Shown one piece after another: positions 1 to 10,797 of a DNA stretch of 64,000 nucleotides. A program made the position numbers and the translations under genes. Origin of the DNA: Candidatus Dechloromonas phosphoritropha. GTDB lineage: Bacteria > Pseudomonadota > Gammaproteobacteria > Burkholderiales > Rhodocyclaceae. Where the stretch lies: assembly GCA_016722705.1 (NCBI GenBank), contig JADKGN010000004.1, positions 1,984,001-2,048,000 of the forward strand, given 5' to 3'. The notes under the pieces were generated by a model. That model was given only the letters and a program-made list of their open reading frames with translations. It was not told the origin of the DNA and made no database searches. Numbering within the stretch: the first letter of the stretch is position 1; every line of letters begins with the position of its first letter.

Positions 1-79
1 CGAAGTCCTGGCGCTGGGAAAAGGAGCCTTGCCCGGTGACGATCACCGACAGGTCCGGTTCGGCGATGTCAAGGGTCAC
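1..79 (-). CDS. possible 5' end of an unidentified gene, cut by window edge
   Basis: Read on the minus strand there is an open frame from a GTG at 79 to the window edge, beginning VTLDIAEPDLSVIVTG. The residue mix looks like real protein, and an in-frame stop lies a few codons upstream of the GTG, so this could be an N-terminus. There is no good ribosome binding site in front of the GTG and only about 26 codons are visible, so product and start are unknown. Confidence 0.3.
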   Translation of the reverse strand, partial: MTLDIAEPDLSVIVTGQGSFSQRQDF

Positions 80-376
80 GAAGGATTCCGGTGAATGAAG
101 AAGTCAGCAAGATGTTCCCCGTCGCATCACACCCCGGTAATAGGCCGTTGGACTCGGGGGGCCGGAAACCGTCGCGGATGTTGCGGCAACTCCCGATGTC
201 CAGGCTTGCCGTACGGAGCGTCATCCAGGTCTGGTCGGAAAGTCGGGCGCCTTGGTTGGGGAATCGTCCGGGTCAAGGAAACGGGATAGGCGTTGCAATG
301 CCACCCGACGAAGTATCACGTGCCTGAAAGACGCTGTCAATTTGGTATTCCGGAGCCAAAATCACCTTGGCCGGCA
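80..376. other. intergenic stretch, no gene recognised
   Basis: About 300 bases between the partial gene at the left edge and the promoter at 377. The open frames that cross it on both strands have no recognisable protein character, no convincing start sites and overlap the well-supported secreted-protein gene at 450. I see nothing else in it. Confidence 0.4.
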
Positions 377-406
377 TTGACCGCAGTTGATCGCAGAAAA
401 TATACT
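377..406 (+). promoter_or_regulatory. sigma-70-like promoter for the secreted protein at 450
   Basis: TTGACC at 377-382 and TATACT at 401-406, separated by 18 bases, each match the consensus at five of six positions. Transcription would start near 413, about 37 bases before the ATG at 450. The short GC hairpin with a T-run at 416-440 would then sit at the very 5' end of the transcript. Confidence 0.55.
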
Positions 407-415
407 GCGCGACTT

Positions 416-440
416 GCCCTGCGACGGGCCTTCTTTTTTG
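416..440 (+). terminator. short GC hairpin followed by T-run (terminator or 5' leader hairpin)
   Basis: GCCC (416-419), a six-base loop and GGGC (426-429) are followed by CTTCTTTTTT. It has the shape of a weak intrinsic terminator. It lies just downstream of a good promoter and ten bases upstream of an ATG, so it may be an attenuator or merely a transcript-end stem. No plus-strand gene ends immediately before it. Confidence 0.35.
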
Positions 441-449
441 TGAGCTGCC

Positions 450-1100
450 ATGTCTTCCCTCTCTAGTTGTACCTTGGGCGCATGGGCGCTCCCTTCCCTG
501 TCCGCCATCGTCTTCCGGGTTTCGCCCGCGTCGGCGTGCCGCGTGCCGGCGCTTCTGCTCGCCGCGGCGTGTTTTTTGGGTGCCGCACCGGCGATGGCGC
601 AGTCCGCCGGCACTGCCACGGGATCCGAGGGAACGCCGGAGGTGACGAATTCGGTGTGGGACGCCCCCGAGCCCTGGCGCACCGATCGCTTCTACTTCCA
701 GACCAGCCTGGCGACAGTGCATTGGAATCCGTCGGACAAACACAACAACAATCAGAAACTGGTCTACGGTGAATGGCGTCTGCAGGAGCGCTGGCTCGGT
801 GGGCAGGTGCTGGTCGGCGCAGCGGCCTTCTCCAACTCCTTCTACCAGCCGTCGCAGTTCGTCTTCGGGGGGCTGTTGTGGCGGCCGTTCGACTCGGTAC
901 CGGCAGCCTACGCCAGGGTTGCCGCCGGCGTGTTGCACGGTTACAAAGGCGAATACCAGGACAAGATTCCCTTCAACAGCACCGGTTTTGCACCGGCAGC
1001 CATTGGCTCCGTCGGCTACTGCTTTAATCGCATATGTGGCGAGATGGTGTTGATCGGTACCTCGGGCGTGATGTGGACGCTGGGAGTGACGCTGCCCTGA
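450..1100 (+). CDS. predicted exported / outer-membrane-associated protein of unknown function
   Basis: 216 residues from the ATG at 450. A hydrophobic segment at about residues 32-50 ending in GAAPAMAQ looks like a signal peptide with an AxA cleavage site. About 30 residues precede it, so the true start may be downstream of 450 (GTG codons near 537-543 are candidates). The mature part is rich in aromatic and alternating hydrophobic residues (YFQTSLATVHWNPSDKHNNN, later FGGLLWRPF), consistent with a small outer-membrane beta-barrel. It ends in GVTLP without a terminal aromatic residue. Similar betaproteobacterial proteins are often labelled sn-glycerol-3-phosphate transporter, a name I cannot support from the sequence. 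It stands alone, with its own promoter at 377. Confidence 0.6.
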   Translation: MSSLSSCTLGAWALPSLSAIVFRVSPASACRVPALLLAAACFLGAAPAMAQSAGTATGSEGTPEVTNSVWDAPEPWRTDRFYFQTSLATVHWNPSDKHNNNQKLVYGEWRLQERWLGGQVLVGAAAFSNSFYQPSQFVFGGLLWRPFDSVPAAYARVAAGVLHGYKGEYQDKIPFNSTGFAPAAIGSVGYCFNRICGEMVLIGTSGVMWTLGVTLP

Positions 1101-1277
1101 CCGCCAGGCGCACCCGCGCGGTGTGAGCACGTTGGTGGTGGCAGTCAACCGGGCGGTGGAACTGGCGCCCACCAACTATTCGCCGAGTGAGGCTTGCTTC
1201 ACGGTGTCAGGAGGCCCGCAGCGGCAGGCTTAGGTGCTCGAGCAAAGTCACCGAGTCTTCGATTCGGGTTAGCATCC

Positions 1278-2783
1278 ATGCCCATGCGGCACGCCCTCCT
1301 CTTTTCCGTTTTCGTCATCGCTTCCTGCGGGCTGGCCTACGAACTGATCGCCGGCGCGCTGTCGTCCTACCTGCTCGGCGACTCGGTGACGCAGTTCTCG
1401 ACGGTGATCGGCACCTACCTGTTCGCCATGGGTGTCGGGTCGTGGCTGTCAAAATACATCACGCGTGACCTGATCGGGCGCTTCATCCAGATCGAGCTGA
1501 TGGTCGGGCTGCTCGGCGGCTTTTCGGCAGTTGGGCTGTTCGTCGTGTTCACGTGGCTGGCAGCGCCGTTCAAGCTGGTGCTCTATCTGATGGTATTCGG
1601 CGTCGGCGTTCTCGTTGGTCTGGAGATACCGCTGGTGATGCGTATCCTGAAGCGCGAGCTGGCGTTCAAGGATCTGGTGTCGCAAGTGCTCACTTTCGAT
1701 TATCTCGGCGCGCTGGCCGTATCCATTCTTTTCCCGCTGGTACTGGCGCCGCAACTCGGCATGGTGCGCACCGGGCTGCTGTTCGGCGTACTCAACGTCG
1801 CGGTCGCGTTGTGGGCCTTGCACCTGTTTCGCGACCAGTTACCGGCCCGGCGTGCGCTGGCCGTGCAAAGCTGGACGGTCTTCGGGCTGCTGGCCGCCGG
1901 CTTTGCCGGTGCTGGCCAGTTGACGACTTTCGCCGAAAGCCATCTTTACGCCGACGAAATCGTCCATGCCGAAACGACGCCTTATCAGCGCATCGTCGTC
2001 ACCCGCTGGCGCGATGATCTGCGCCTGTTCCTCAACAACAACCTGCAGTTCTCGTCGCACGACGAATACCGCTACCACGAGGCGCTGGTTCATCCGGGGC
2101 TGGCCGCGCTGCCTGGTGCCCGGCGCGTGCTGGTGCTCGGTGGCGGCGACGGACTGGCGGTGCGCGAAATCCTGAAGTATCCGAATGTCGAGGCGGTAAC
2201 GCTGGTCGATCTCGATCCGGCGATGACCGAACTGTTCGCAACGGCGCCACAACTGGTGGCGCTGAATGCCGGGTCGCTCAAGTCGGAGCGCGTCAAGGTG
2301 GTGAACGCCGATGCGCTGCAATGGCTGGAGGGGAGCGACGACTATTTCGACTTCATCGTCGTCGATTTTCCCGACCCGGCCAATTTCGCGCTCGGCAAAC
2401 TCTATACCTCGGCCTTCTACCGGCTGCTGGAAAAGCGCCTGGCAGCACGCGGCCTGATTGTCGTCCAGTCAACTTCGCCACTTTATGCGCGGCAGTCGTT
2501 CTGGAGTGTAGTGACGACGCTCGAGGATGTCGGCTTCAAGACGGCGCCCTACCACGCGCTGGTGCCCTCGTTCGGCGAATGGGGATTCATCATCGCCGGC
2601 CGCCAGGATTTTTCGCCCGTTGCGGTCGACCCGGAAAAAACGCGATTTTTGACCCCGGAAATCGTTCCCGACCTGTTCCGCTTTCCGGCCGACATGGCGC
2701 GCGTACCGGCCGAGGTCAATCGCCTGAACAATCAGGTGCTGGTCCGCTACTTCGAGCAGGAGTGGCGCAAGGTCGTGCGCTAG
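1278..2783 (+). CDS. membrane-anchored polyamine aminopropyltransferase-like protein (spermidine synthase family)
   Basis: 501 residues from the ATG at 1278, chosen because it directly precedes the first membrane helix; an upstream ATG at 1194 would add a non-hydrophobic leader. The N-terminal half has about six or seven hydrophobic helices up to residue ~205. The C-terminal half is a Rossmann-type methyltransferase fold with VLVLGGGDGLAVREIL, followed by the acidic TLVDLDPAM strand and VVDFPDP, as in SpeE, which transfers an aminopropyl group from decarboxylated S-adenosylmethionine to a diamine. Membrane-fused SpeE relatives are common in Proteobacteria, and their physiological substrate is often unproven. 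No speD-like decarboxylase gene is nearby, so spermidine synthesis itself is an inference. Confidence 0.8.
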   Translation: MPMRHALLFSVFVIASCGLAYELIAGALSSYLLGDSVTQFSTVIGTYLFAMGVGSWLSKYITRDLIGRFIQIELMVGLLGGFSAVGLFVVFTWLAAPFKLVLYLMVFGVGVLVGLEIPLVMRILKRELAFKDLVSQVLTFDYLGALAVSILFPLVLAPQLGMVRTGLLFGVLNVAVALWALHLFRDQLPARRALAVQSWTVFGLLAAGFAGAGQLTTFAESHLYADEIVHAETTPYQRIVVTRWRDDLRLFLNNNLQFSSHDEYRYHEALVHPGLAALPGARRVLVLGGGDGLAVREILKYPNVEAVTLVDLDPAMTELFATAPQLVALNAGSLKSERVKVVNADALQWLEGSDDYFDFIVVDFPDPANFALGKLYTSAFYRLLEKRLAARGLIVVQSTSPLYARQSFWSVVTTLEDVGFKTAPYHALVPSFGEWGFIIAGRQDFSPVAVDPEKTRFLTPEIVPDLFRFPADMARVPAEVNRLNNQVLVRYFEQEWRKVVR

Positions 2784-2936
2784 CAGAACCGGCTTGCGGC
2801 CCGCGCCTCTGGAGTTGGCCGCCGATTTCTGGCAGTCTGCGCGGGTGGCTGTACTGGGTGTTGCCCCGGGTTGGAGCAGGCATGACCAGGGGTTTTCGGG
2901 CGAAAAAAAGATTGTATGTCGTGGGAGGGTAGTCGG

Positions 2937-3473
2937 GTGATCGATGCGCGTAGTTACTATGTCAGGGAGACCTTGCGCAATGGCATGGAAGTCTGCATCC
3001 GGGCGTTGCGTCCCGACGATGGCGAGCGGATAGCCGAGGCGTTCAGCAACCTCGATCCGGAATCCATCTATTCGCGCTTCTTCAGTTTCAAGCGCAAGCT
3101 GAACGAGGCGGACTACCGCCTGATACGGGAGATGGATTTCGACAACCGGGTTGCTCTGATCGTCACCCATATGGTGGCAGGCCGGGAGGTTGTGATTGCG
3201 TCTTCGAGCTATGCGCGCTGTGGGGACGACATGGCGGAAGTCGCCTTCGTCGTTGAGGAAGACATGCATGGCCTGGGCATTGCCCGGCGGTTGCTCATGC
3301 ACCTCGGCCGGATCGCCCGCGATCGGGGAATTTCGCACTTCATCGCGGAAGTCCTCGTCACCAACGCAGCCATGCTCAGGGTGTTCTCCGCCGTTGGCTG
3401 GCCCATGAAGAAGCGGATCGTGGATGGCACGGTCCACGTGACGCTGTCCCTGAAGGACGCACCGGCGGGCTGA
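2937..3473 (+). CDS. GNAT-family N-acetyltransferase
   Basis: The GTG at 2937 is chosen because GGGAGG lies eight bases upstream; an ATG at 2916 would add seven residues but has no such site. The protein (about 178 residues) has the GNAT fold. The acetyl-CoA-binding region reads VEEDMHGLGIARRLLMHLGR (motif A, with the GxGIA core), followed by the NAAMLRVFSAVGW motif B region. The N-terminus (IRALRPDDGERIAEAF, later IYSRFFSFKR) is like the acetyltransferase domain attached to some CoA-ligase-type protein acetyltransferases and to stand-alone regulators of that type. The substrate cannot be told. It lies 90 bases upstream of uvrA and is probably separately expressed. Confidence 0.8.
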   Translation: MIDARSYYVRETLRNGMEVCIRALRPDDGERIAEAFSNLDPESIYSRFFSFKRKLNEADYRLIREMDFDNRVALIVTHMVAGREVVIASSSYARCGDDMAEVAFVVEEDMHGLGIARRLLMHLGRIARDRGISHFIAEVLVTNAAMLRVFSAVGWPMKKRIVDGTVHVTLSLKDAPAG

Positions 3474-3563
3474 TCGCCGGCGCGGCTTGCTGTTCGGCGG
3501 CGGTTCAGCGCAAGAACTTGCGTATAGTTAGCGGTTGCTCTAATCCGAAACGACGTCGGCATC

Positions 3564-6386
<2,823 letters not shown>

Positions 6387-6502
6387 CCAACTCGATCCGC
6401 CAGCCATGGAAAACACCGCTATACCTACAGGGTACAGAAGGCATTTGGGTTCCGACGACAGACTTGGCGGAAATGCTGTTGACAGGAACGCAATGAACTC
6501 AA

Positions 6503-6535
6503 ATTACACGCAGACGCCTAACTCCAACATTGGGC
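6503..6535 (+). other. attC-like right half (L'-R') at left edge of the lower-GC insert
   Basis: CTAACTCCAAC followed by ATTGGGC at 6529-6535 resembles the L'-R' end of an integron attC site (consensus R' box GTTRRRY, here with A at the first base). It lies about 45 bases before the start of the GFA-family gene, the spacing expected at a cassette junction. The left half of the site (R'', L'') is not visible upstream, so this is a partial site at best. Confidence 0.35.
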
Positions 6536-6581
6536 CTCAGACGCGCCAATGAGCTAGCTTTGTCACATGAGGAGTTTTAGC

Positions 6582-6953
6582 ATGTTGAAAACTTACCAGG
6601 GAAGTTGCCACTGTGGCGCAGTAGGCTTCGAGGCCGACATCAACTTGAGCGTTGGAACTAACAAATGCAATTGTTCAATTTGCACAAAAACAAGAAACTG
6701 GAACGCGATTATTAAGCCCGACGCTTTTCGGCTACTTTCGGATGAAGGCGCATTGAACGACTACCAATTCGGACAAAAAGTCGGACACCATCTTTTCTGT
6801 CGACATTGCGGCGTGCGCTCGTTTGCACGTGGGTACGTAGAGCAGATTGGTGGGCACTACGTGGCGGTTCAACTTGCATCGTTAGACAACGCAATTCCGC
6901 AGGAACTTATTGCGGCACCGATCAGATATGCTGATGGACAAAATAACGAATGA
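6582..6953 (+). CDS. GFA / CENP-V family zinc-binding protein
   Basis: 123 residues from the ATG at 6582, which has GAGGAG seven bases upstream; the ATG at 6567 lacks a site. The GFA fold (named after glutathione-dependent formaldehyde-activating enzyme) is shown by its cysteine motifs GSCHCGAVGFE, CNCSICTKT and FCRHCGVRSF, which bind zinc. Most family members have no demonstrated formaldehyde activity, so the reaction is unknown. Its base composition is clearly lower in GC than uvrA upstream. It is flanked by attC-like sequences, so it may be a gene cassette. It stands alone on its strand. Confidence 0.8.
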   Translation: MLKTYQGSCHCGAVGFEADINLSVGTNKCNCSICTKTRNWNAIIKPDAFRLLSDEGALNDYQFGQKVGHHLFCRHCGVRSFARGYVEQIGGHYVAVQLASLDNAIPQELIAAPIRYADGQNNE

Positions 6954-7019
6954 GGAAATTTACCAGATGAAGTGCGCCATCTCTGAGCTCCTTGCTTCCC
7001 GGTCGCCCAATGACATGAG

Positions 7020-7089
7020 GCCCAACCTATCATTCCACCAGACCCTGCGGATAGAGCTGCGCAAGTCCGGTGAATTCAAACATTGAAGC
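7020..7089 (+). other. attC-like site 1
   Basis: An R''-like box GCCCAAC (7020-7026) is followed by an L''-like arm ATTCCACCAGAC. After a central loop, the complementary L'-like arm GTCCGGTGAAT and a degenerate R' box ATTGAAG (7082-7088) follow. The two arms pair imperfectly with one unpaired C, which is the hallmark of attC folding. Total length of 70 bases is within the known range. The degenerate R' box and lack of an integrase lower confidence. Confidence 0.45.
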
Positions 7090-7186
7090 TGTAGAAAATC
7101 CCGTTTTCGCGAAAAATGCCCTCGTACCAGAAATTTGCGGCTTCCACAATCGCTCCAGAATCGACGATCTCGGTTTCGGGAGACAT
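7030..7186 (-). pseudogene. small ORF, apparently frameshifted
   Basis: An ATG at 7186 with GAGGAA seven bases upstream opens a 36-codon frame (MSPETEIVDSGAIVEAANFW...) that stops at 7076. One base shift there continues into FTGLAQLYPQGLVE with a stop at 7030. The two parts read like one protein of about 52 residues broken by a single-base indel. The 3' half overlaps attC-like site 1. I do not recognise the product. Confidence 0.35.
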
Positions 7187-7195
7187 AAATCATTC

Positions 7196-7249
7196 CTCAA
7201 AATTGCCCCTCAATTTTGCTGAGCGAGTTTTTCTACCCCTTCGTTGGGC
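7196..7249 (+). other. hairpin plus GTTGGGC box (possible cassette junction)
   Basis: CTCAAAATTG (7196-7205) pairs with CAATTTTG-CTGAG (7211-7223) and is followed by a T-run, so it could terminate transcription. GTTGGGC at 7243-7249 fits the attC R' consensus GTTRRRY exactly. The next gene starts 20 bases later, as expected for the first gene of a cassette. No matching R'' box was found upstream at normal attC distance. Confidence 0.35.
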
Positions 7250-7268
7250 CTCTTAGAGGGTTTTTGCC

Positions 7269-8390
7269 GTGTCCTCCAACCGAAACGCGAAATCGATTGA
7301 GCAGAAGCTGTTGGACTTGGACGCGCACATGTAATTGCTGCGCCAGCACCTGCATAAGTTGCGCGACAGTAAGAGTCATCTTAAGGTAATCGCCGCGGAA
7401 CTGAGAACACTCGTGTGCAGGTCCAGCGGGACTGAAGGCCTTCTCTGGCGATTAACCGATGAACTGAAAGTCGGTGATCTGGTAGCGCTTCATTTACCTG
7501 GAAAGCTAAAGCAAGACCATCCTCTTGTACGCGGCCTGGAATTCATGATTGTCCCAATCTTCCGTGCAGGAAAAGGAGATCCACGGCTAGTCCCCGGCAA
7601 CCACTCGCTTCGTGCCGTGATCAAGGAAGGAGAGGCGCTGGTCGTCCTTGGCAAGCCCCTTACGCACGAATACCTCATCAAGGCCGTGGCACAACAGATG
7701 GGCACTGCCCACGAGGATGACGGACTGGAGCCCGCGCTCGTGCAGCTTTCCACAATTTTCGTTAACGGAGTCGAGCCCTACCTTGGCATTCTGGCCATAG
7801 ACGCCGAACTCACTCTGGAAGTTGGGGAACGAGTCTTGGAGGTGGCGGAATCACGCGGACAACTGCACAGACTCGCACACAGCCACGACTGCGGGAATGT
7901 CTCCGTCGTGGTCCGCGTGTGTCGCAAGCAGCATTTGGGGAGCCGCGTTCAGCTCTTTCGATTCCATTCATACACATCCGAAGTAGCCATTGTTGGCCTT
8001 GCCACACCAACTGGCGTTCTCTTTCAGCTGTTGAAACGGCAGCAACTCATGACCGAAGTTCTTGCACCATATCCAGAGTCCTGCGTTCTCGGAGAGGACG
8101 CCATTGCGGTTCTTTCATACTGCTCAAGGACAGGTCAGTTACGTACGATTACGGCCGATGGCCCAACCGCCCCTCAGTTCTACAAACTTGGCTGGGTTCA
8201 CGCCTGCGAATTCACTTTGGAGGAGGTTTCCGAGTTATACAAGGACATTATTGACCAGCGATTCCTGCTGATCTTTGAGCGACTTCTTTCATCACGAGAT
8301 GTTTTGGAACTTCTGGCGCTTCCTCCAAGCGGCTACGGTTTGTGGAAGCATGCCGACGAGTTGCATGCTCAAGGAGTTTTCCCTGAATGA
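7269..8390 (+). pseudogene. unknown protein gene with in-frame stop at codon 22
   Basis: A GTG at 7269 with AGAGGG upstream starts VSSNRNAKSIEQKLLDLDAHM. This is followed by TAA at 7332-7334 and then, in the same frame, 351 more codons to the stop at 8388-8390. The downstream part could be translated from TTG at 7335, but there is no ribosome binding site. The residues on both sides of the stop look like one helical, charged N-terminus, so a nonsense mutation is the simplest reading. The body is soluble, with alternating hydrophobic strands (GLEFMIVPIFRAG, LAIDAELTLEVGERVLEVAE). I recognise no family. It is immediately followed by an attC-like site and has lower GC than its neighbours. Confidence 0.5.
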
Positions 8391-8391
8391 G

Positions 8392-8475
8392 GCCCAACCA
8401 TTCGTTTGTGGGGACCACCTGCAAGCTGCGCTTGCAGGTTCGCTCCGGGCTTCGCCCTCCGCCGGCCCCTAAGCT
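8392..8475 (+). other. attC-like site 2, lacking its R' box
   Basis: GCCCAAC (R''-like, 8392-8398) begins two bases after the stop of the preceding gene. GTTTG...GGGGACC downstream can pair with GGCCCCTAAGCTCAAAC (L'-like) ending at 8475. Between them are two perfect internal hairpins: ACCTGCAAGC / GCTTGCAGGT (8417-8439) and GGGC-TTC-GCCC (8447-8457). The expected GTTRRRY after the L' arm is replaced by TACAAGA, as if the site had been cut exactly at the recombination point. Confidence 0.4.
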
Positions 8476-8915
8476 CAAACTACAAGAGCTTCTCCATATT
8501 TAGCAAACGGTTTTCTGATTTTTACTGTCTCATCGTTGTTCTGCCTCAATGATCTGCCTGCCCATCTGGTCTGCTATGTTGAAGTAAAGAAGGTGAAGGA
8601 CTGCGGTACTACAACCGGTCATCCTCCAAGGGGACTTCCCATGGGGCGCGTCGGGCTTCTTGCCCAGACCCTGATGAAGGACATGCGCGGGGGCCTCTTT
8701 CGTTAGTCGGGAATGGCTTCTTCCCCTTGAGCTAATCAGGCATACCCCGCGCGGGTCCAACCCGCTTCACATCAAAGTTGGCAGTGCTTCGCTGGTATTT
8801 GGCCACCAGCGAGCGGCCCGTGATTCCCCTTGGTTTTCTCTCTACAAGGATTTCCGTTAGTACCCAATAAATCGGGCGACTCGACGGTTGCCAAACAGGC
8901 GTTGTGCGAGTAGGC
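8476..8915. other. intergenic stretch, no gene recognised
   Basis: About 440 bases between the attC-like site and the TetR gene. Short open frames occur on both strands, one ending MKDMRGGLFR on the plus strand near 8680-8706, but none has a recognisable domain or a good start. It may be decayed mobile DNA. The TetR promoter should lie at its right end. Confidence 0.4.
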
Positions 8916-8931
8916 TAGTATCTAATTACTA
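8916..8931. promoter_or_regulatory. candidate TetR operator
   Basis: TAGTA (8916-8920), six bases, TACTA (8927-8931) is a short perfect inverted repeat, 25 bases upstream of the TetR start codon. Its size and position are typical for autoregulation by this family. No -35/-10 pair is obvious enough to call. Confidence 0.3.
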
Positions 8932-8956
8932 TTCGGAATGTAGGTGTAACGGTGCC

Positions 8957-9592
8957 ATGACTGCTTCAACTACCTCCCAAATACCGTCACGCCAGCGCTT
9001 GACCACCGAACAGCGGCAGCGTGAGATTGTCACGACGGTTCTCTTCCTGGCCCGCCAACGTGGACCGGACGCGATCACGACCCAGGCGATTGCCGACCAT
9101 ATGGGCGTCACTCAGGGGGCGATATTCCGGCACTTTCCCGACAAGCAGGCGATCTGGCTGGCGGTCTTCGGCTGGGTACGTGAAGCGCTTGGTGCCGCGT
9201 TGGCGGCGGCGACCGACGAGGTGGCCTCGCCGCTGACCAAGATTCAGCAAGTGTTTCTCGCGCATGTGGCTTTCATTGCAGGCAACCCCGGTGTGCCGCG
9301 TGTCCTCTTCCACGAGTTGCAATACCCGGGCGATTCGCCGGCGCGCCTCGAAGTGCGCGCGATGATCAGCAGGTATCGCCAGAGACTGAGCCAACTCTTT
9401 GCCGAGGCGAAGGCGGCCGGCGAACTGCCGGCTGCGCTTGACCAGGCACTGGCACCTGTATTGCTGATCGGCGCCGTGCAGGGCCTGGTCATTCAGGCAT
9501 CGCTCGCCGACAACGAAGGAGAAATGGTCGGTGCAGCGCAGAAGCTGTGGCCACTGCTGCTTGACGCTTATCGCGGGCAAAGGGGACGGTGA
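8957..9592 (+). CDS. TetR/AcrR family transcriptional regulator
   Basis: 211 residues from the ATG at 8957 (MTASTTSQIPSRQRLTTEQR); the longer frame to 8888 has an implausible leader. The N-terminal helix-turn-helix is clear (TTQAIADHMGVTQGAIFRHFPDKQAIWLAVF, residues about 42-72). The C-terminal ligand domain is typical of repressors of exporters. The gene overlaps the start region of the HlyD gene, so it is co-transcribed with the exporter and probably controls it. The inducer is unknown. Confidence 0.88.
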   Translation: MTASTTSQIPSRQRLTTEQRQREIVTTVLFLARQRGPDAITTQAIADHMGVTQGAIFRHFPDKQAIWLAVFGWVREALGAALAAATDEVASPLTKIQQVFLAHVAFIAGNPGVPRVLFHELQYPGDSPARLEVRAMISRYRQRLSQLFAEAKAAGELPAALDQALAPVLLIGAVQGLVIQASLADNEGEMVGAAQKLWPLLLDAYRGQRGR

Positions 9593-9594
9593 AC

Positions 9595-10797
9595 ATGCGT
9601 ACGAGCCTGTTGGCCAAGCTTCACCTAAGCCGTAGCGCAGGACTGATCGCTGCCGCGATCGGTCTGGCGATAGTCCTCGGCTGGCTGATTGTCAGTCAGG
9701 GACCGCTGGCGCCGATCAAGGTGACGCTCGCCACGCCGACGGATGGCCCGCTCAGCGCCAGCACCTTCGGCATCGGCACGGTTGAGGCGCGCCGCGCCTA
9801 CGCGCTCGGGCCGACACAAGCCAGTCGCGTTCTGCGCGTGCTGGTCGATCAGGGCGATGTAGTCAAGGCCGGGCAGCTCGTCGCCGAACTCGATCCGGTC
9901 GATCTCGGCGAGCGTGTGCTCAGTGGCGAGCTGGCGGTGGCGCGCGCTGCAAGCACGATCCTGGCTGCCGAGGCGGCGCTGGCGGAGGCTCAAGGCCGCG
10001 CTCTGGTGGCGACCACCGAGGCCCGCCGTTATCACGAGTTGCAAGGCAAGGGCTTCGTCAGCCAGCAGGCGGTCGACGCCAAGGTGTACGAAGCCAACGC
10101 CGCCAAGGCGGCCGTCGCCGGCGCCACAGCGCTGGTCGCGGCGGCCCAGCGTGACCGTGAACGCGCGCAGGCGGACGTCGCCGGAACTGGCAAGCTGCAG
10201 GCGCAGGGTCGACTGGTGAGCTCGGTCGATGGGGTGGTCAGCGCGCGCCTGGTCGAACCGGCAACGACGGTCGTCGGCGGCCAGGCAGTGGTGCAGGTCA
10301 TCGACCCGACAAGCCTGTGGGTACGGACGCGGATCGACCAGGGCCAGGCAGGCAGTGTCCGCGTCGGCCAGCCGGCAGAGATCGTGCTGCGTTCGGACCC
10401 GCAGCGCAGCTACCGCGGTGAAGTACAGCGCGTCGATCTGGTCAGCGACGCAGTAAGCGAAGAACGCATCGTCAATGTCGGCTTCGCTGTACGCCCGGAA
10501 GCGATCTCAGTCGGCGAGCTGGTTGAAGTGACGATCACGGTTGCCGCGCTGGCCAATGCGCGTTGGCTGCCGGCGGCAGCGGTGAAGCGGGTCGACGGTC
10601 GGCAAGGGGTGTGGCGGCTTGACGAGGGGCGCGTCGCCTTCCAGCCGGTCACGGTCGGCATCACGACGCTCGACGGGCGTAGCCAGATCCTCGATGGACT
10701 CGCTGCGGATGACCAGCTGGTCGTGCACAGCGCGCAGGAATTGAGACCGGACAGCAGGGTGAAAGTCGTCACCGCGATCGTCGGTTCGACGCCATGA
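9595..10797 (+). CDS. periplasmic adaptor (HlyD/DevB-type membrane fusion protein) of an ABC exporter
   Basis: 400 residues from the ATG at 9595, with AGGGGA eight bases upstream; an overlapping GTG at 9589 is too close to that site. One N-terminal membrane helix (residues about 16-34) anchors a periplasmic chain with a biotinyl-lipoyl half (ALGPTQASRVLRVLVDQGDV), an alpha-helical hairpin (residues about 115-200) and the second lipoyl half (VVSARLVEPATTVVGGQ), then beta-barrel domains. Such adaptors connect an inner-membrane pump to an outer-membrane channel; no TolC gene is nearby. The stop overlaps the permease start by four bases (ATGA), so the two are translationally coupled. Confidence 0.88.
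   Translation: MRTSLLAKLHLSRSAGLIAAAIGLAIVLGWLIVSQGPLAPIKVTLATPTDGPLSASTFGIGTVEARRAYALGPTQASRVLRVLVDQGDVVKAGQLVAELDPVDLGERVLSGELAVARAASTILAAEAALAEAQGRALVATTEARRYHELQGKGFVSQQAVDAKVYEANAAKAAVAGATALVAAAQRDRERAQADVAGTGKLQAQGRLVSSVDGVVSARLVEPATTVVGGQAVVQVIDPTSLWVRTRIDQGQAGSVRVGQPAEIVLRSDPQRSYRGEVQRVDLVSDAVSEERIVNVGFAVRPEAISVGELVEVTITVAALANARWLPAAAVKRVDGRQGVWRLDEGRVAFQPVTVGITTLDGRSQILDGLAADDQLVVHSAQELRPDSRVKVVTAIVGSTP

Noticed and set aside
273..1175. 300-residue minus-strand frame
   Set aside because: Arginine/histidine-rich shadow of the secreted protein gene; no signal or domain.
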